A stretch of 7,178 nucleotides of DNA, taken from NCBI GenBank assembly GCA_937920255.1, contig CALDSL010000563.1, forward strand, positions 1 through 7,178, read 5' to 3'. Numbering within the stretch: the first letter of the stretch is position 1; the number at the start of each line of letters is the position of its first letter. The stretch is from an uncultured Anaerolineaceae bacterium. Lineage in GTDB: Bacteria > Chloroflexota > Anaerolineae > Anaerolineales > Anaerolineaceae. The position numbers were made by a program, and so were the translations under genes. Positions 5,307-7,178 of the stretch are shown one piece after another. The notes beneath the pieces are model-generated. The model was given only the letters and a program-made list of their open reading frames with translations, was not told the origin of the DNA and searched no databases.

Positions 5307-6623
5307 ATGAAATATCATGTATGGACCGAAGGCTGCCAGATGAACGTGGCCGATTCGCAGCGGGTGTCTTCGGCGCTCGAGCATTTGGGCTACCAGAGCA
5401 CATCCAACGCGGATGAGGCGGACGTGATTGTATTAAACACCTGCGTAGTGCGCCAAAGCGCCGAGAACAAGGCCTACAGCCGCCTGCAGCAGTTGAAACC
5501 CTTGAAAGACCGTCGCCCGGGCGTGATCATCAACCTGATGGGCTGCCTGGTTGGCGTGAAGGGAAATGAGGTGCTGCGCAAGCGCTTCCCGTACGTGGAC
5601 GTGTTCTCGCCGCCCTCCGACCCCGGTCCGCTGGTGTCGTTTTTGACCCAGAGCGAAGTGCGCGAGATGGAAGAAGCCGCCACGGCGCAGCGCTTCGCCT
5701 GGCAGGACGGCGATCTGGTGCTGCCCGCGCGCGATCTGGGCCGCACGGTGACGGCGCACGTGCCGGTGGTGCTGGGCTGCTCGTTTGCCTGCACCTACTG
5801 CATCATTCCATACCGGCGCGGGATCGAGCGCAGCCGTCGCCCGGGCGAGATTTTAGCTGAAGCGCAGGCGCTGGTGCGCCAGGGCGTGAAGGAAATCACC
5901 CTGCTGGGGCAGATCGTCGACCGCTACGGCAAGGATAACCCCGATTTTCCCACCCTGGCCGGGCTGATGCGCCGCCTGCATGAGATCGAAGGGCTGGAGC
6001 GCATCCGCTTCCTGACTTCGCACCCCAATTACATGACCGACGAACTGCTGGACACAGTGGCCGAGCTGCCCAAGGTGATGCCGCACATCGAAGTGCCCAA
6101 CCAGGCCGGCGACGATGAGGTGCTGGCCAACATGCGCCGCGGCTACACCGCTGAGCAGTACCGCCGCCTGATCGAGCGTATCCGCGCGCGCATCCCCGGC
6201 GTTTCGATTGCCACGGATATTATCGTGGGCTTCCCGGGCGAAACCGATGAGCAGTTCCAGCACACCTACGATCTGCTGGCGGATCTGAAACTGGACGTGG
6301 CGCACCTGGCGCGCTATTCGCCGCGCGAAGGCACCGTCTCAGCGCGGCGCATGGCGGATGACGTGCCGGCCGAGGAGAAAAAACGCCGCTTCCGCGTGCT
6401 GGAAGATTTGCAGGAAAGCATTGCGACTGAGATCCACGCGCGCTACCTGGGGCAAAACGTACCGGTGCTGTTCGAAGAACTGGTCAAGGGCCGCTGGAAG
6501 GGCCGTACCCACACCAACAAGCTGGTATTCGTCGAATCGGCGGACGATCTGCGCGGGTCCCTGCTGCCGGTGACCATCACCTGGACCGGCCCGTGGTCGA
6601 TGCAGGGCCGGCTGGCTCAATAG
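5307..6623 (+). CDS. miaB: MiaB-type tRNA (2-methylthio-N6-isopentenyladenosine-37) methylthiotransferase
   Basis: This 438-residue cytoplasmic radical-SAM enzyme belongs to the family that adds a methylthio group to N6-isopentenyladenosine at position 37 of tRNAs reading UNN codons. All three parts are present. The N-terminal methylthiotransferase domain carries the auxiliary-cluster cysteines Cys10 (EGCQMNVADSQ), Cys46 (NTCVVR) and Cys80 (MGC). The radical-SAM domain has Cys158, Cys162 and Cys165 in CSFACTYC, and ATDIIVGFPGET. A C-terminal TRAM domain spans about 376-438. Length is normal for the family. Two conserved stretches differ from the forms I know from model bacteria: LLGQIVDRYG in place of LLGQNVNSYG, and EVPNQAGDDEVL in place of LPxQSGSDxVL. 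MiaB fits better than RimO or MtaB because of the GCQMN motif and the overall order. The start is fixed by the extended -10 box seven bases upstream. The M23 gene follows after 10 bases and is probably co-transcribed. Confidence 0.93.
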   Translation: MKYHVWTEGCQMNVADSQRVSSALEHLGYQSTSNADEADVIVLNTCVVRQSAENKAYSRLQQLKPLKDRRPGVIINLMGCLVGVKGNEVLRKRFPYVDVFSPPSDPGPLVSFLTQSEVREMEEAATAQRFAWQDGDLVLPARDLGRTVTAHVPVVLGCSFACTYCIIPYRRGIERSRRPGEILAEAQALVRQGVKEITLLGQIVDRYGKDNPDFPTLAGLMRRLHEIEGLERIRFLTSHPNYMTDELLDTVAELPKVMPHIEVPNQAGDDEVLANMRRGYTAEQYRRLIERIRARIPGVSIATDIIVGFPGETDEQFQHTYDLLADLKLDVAHLARYSPREGTVSARRMADDVPAEEKKRRFRVLEDLQESIATEIHARYLGQNVPVLFEELVKGRWKGRTHTNKLVFVESADDLRGSLLPVTITWTGPWSMQGRLAQ

Positions 6624-6633
6624 CGAGGGCACA

Positions 6634-7178
6634 TTGTCACTGCGCCGTTTGATCGTCATCGTTGTCGCTGCCGGCGCGCTGCTGGCGCTGGTATTGGGTT
6701 TCTTCCTGTTGCGCGGCATGGCTTACACCGCTCCGCGCTCGATGCGTTTGGGTGACTGGTTCCGCGACCCGCCCGGCCATTCGGATTGGATGGTGCCGGC
6801 CGGCACGGTGTGCGCCGGGGCACCGTTCCAGTTCCCCAGCGACGGCTATATCGGCTTCCTGTGGGATGACTCATGGCGCCCAGGCCATCGCCACCAGGGC
6901 ATCGACATCTTCGGCCCCGCGGTCGAGCCGGGCATCACCCCGGTCTACGCCGCCTATGCTGGCTACCTGACGCGCCTGCCGGACTGGCAGTCGACGGTGA
7001 TCATCCGCGTGCCGGACGATCCGCTGCAGCCCGGCCGCCAGATCTGGACCTATTACACCCACATGGCGGACGCCGCCGGCGAGACCTTTATCGTGCCGGA
7101 CTTCCCCGAGGGCACCAGCGAGGTGTTTGTGGAGGCCGGGACGCTCTTGGGCTACCAGGGCAATTTCTCCGGCGACCC
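6634..7178 (+). CDS. Membrane-anchored M23 (LytM-like) metallopeptidase, 3' truncated by the window
   Basis: The frame runs from a TTG at 6634 to the window end: 181 codons plus two bases, no stop. GAGGG (6625-6629) precedes the TTG by four bases, and this start keeps the hydrophobic anchor (residues about 5-26, LIVIVVAAGALLALVLGFFLL); the first in-frame ATG, at 6718, would lose it. After a short spacer the M23 core appears: the zinc-binding HxxxD motif with His87 and Asp91 in RHQGID, strand TPVYAAYAGYLTRL, His143 in YYTHM, and GTLLGYQGNFSGD, which normally comes just before the final HxH ligand motif. That last motif lies beyond the window, so activity cannot be judged. Family members cut peptidoglycan cross-bridges or activate other wall hydrolases outside the membrane. 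The gene follows miaB by 10 bases, implying a shared transcript, though a functional link is not evident. Confidence 0.85.
   Translation, partial: MSLRRLIVIVVAAGALLALVLGFFLLRGMAYTAPRSMRLGDWFRDPPGHSDWMVPAGTVCAGAPFQFPSDGYIGFLWDDSWRPGHRHQGIDIFGPAVEPGITPVYAAYAGYLTRLPDWQSTVIIRVPDDPLQPGRQIWTYYTHMADAAGETFIVPDFPEGTSEVFVEAGTLLGYQGNFSGD

Noticed and set aside
6662..6970. Open frame of 102 codons on the + strand
   Set aside because: It is out of frame with the M23 peptidase, which has recognisable zinc-binding motifs and a membrane anchor over the same bases.

Overview
The window looks like an ordinary chromosomal segment of a GC-rich, free-living bacterium, most likely Chloroflexota and possibly Anaerolineae-like. 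This is inferred from several exported or membrane proteins with long Pro/Thr/Ser linkers, an NBR1-type Ig-like domain, a membrane-anchored C39-like/TPR protein, a MiaB with divergent motifs, and intergenic palindromic repeats. No marker gene fixes the taxonomy.

Layout. 1-483 (+) is the 3' end of an exported NBR1-Ig-like protein, closed by a UUCG-loop terminator. About 385 bases without a gene follow, holding four alternating copies of a GGGTGAAGCATTCGG-type repeat. 869-1330 (+) encodes a 153-residue protein of unknown function. After a degenerate hairpin and a near-consensus promoter, 1503-1970 (+) encodes a small four-helix membrane protein. It converges on a minus-strand gene across a shared bidirectional terminator. 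The minus strand then carries a membrane-anchored C39-like/TPR protein (2035-3318) and, upstream of it, a lipoprotein with two PRC-barrel-like units (3453-4931), each with its own promoter. A 360-base divergent intergenic region holds a 141-base palindromic element. Finally 5307-6623 (+) is a MiaB-type tRNA methylthiotransferase, followed 10 bases later by an M23 (LytM-like) metallopeptidase gene cut by the window end.

Functionally, most genes here are envelope-related: an Ig-like protein, a membrane protein, a putative cysteine peptidase with TPRs, a lipoprotein and an M23 peptidase. They flank one housekeeping tRNA-modification gene. I see no defence island, CRISPR array, phage, transposase or biosynthetic cluster. 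The most interesting signals are non-coding: a shared extended -10/leaderless start motif at two unrelated genes, and two different palindromic repeat elements. Among the proteins, the PRC-barrel lipoprotein shows an internal duplication whose second copy is split by a low-complexity, poly-Asn insertion.
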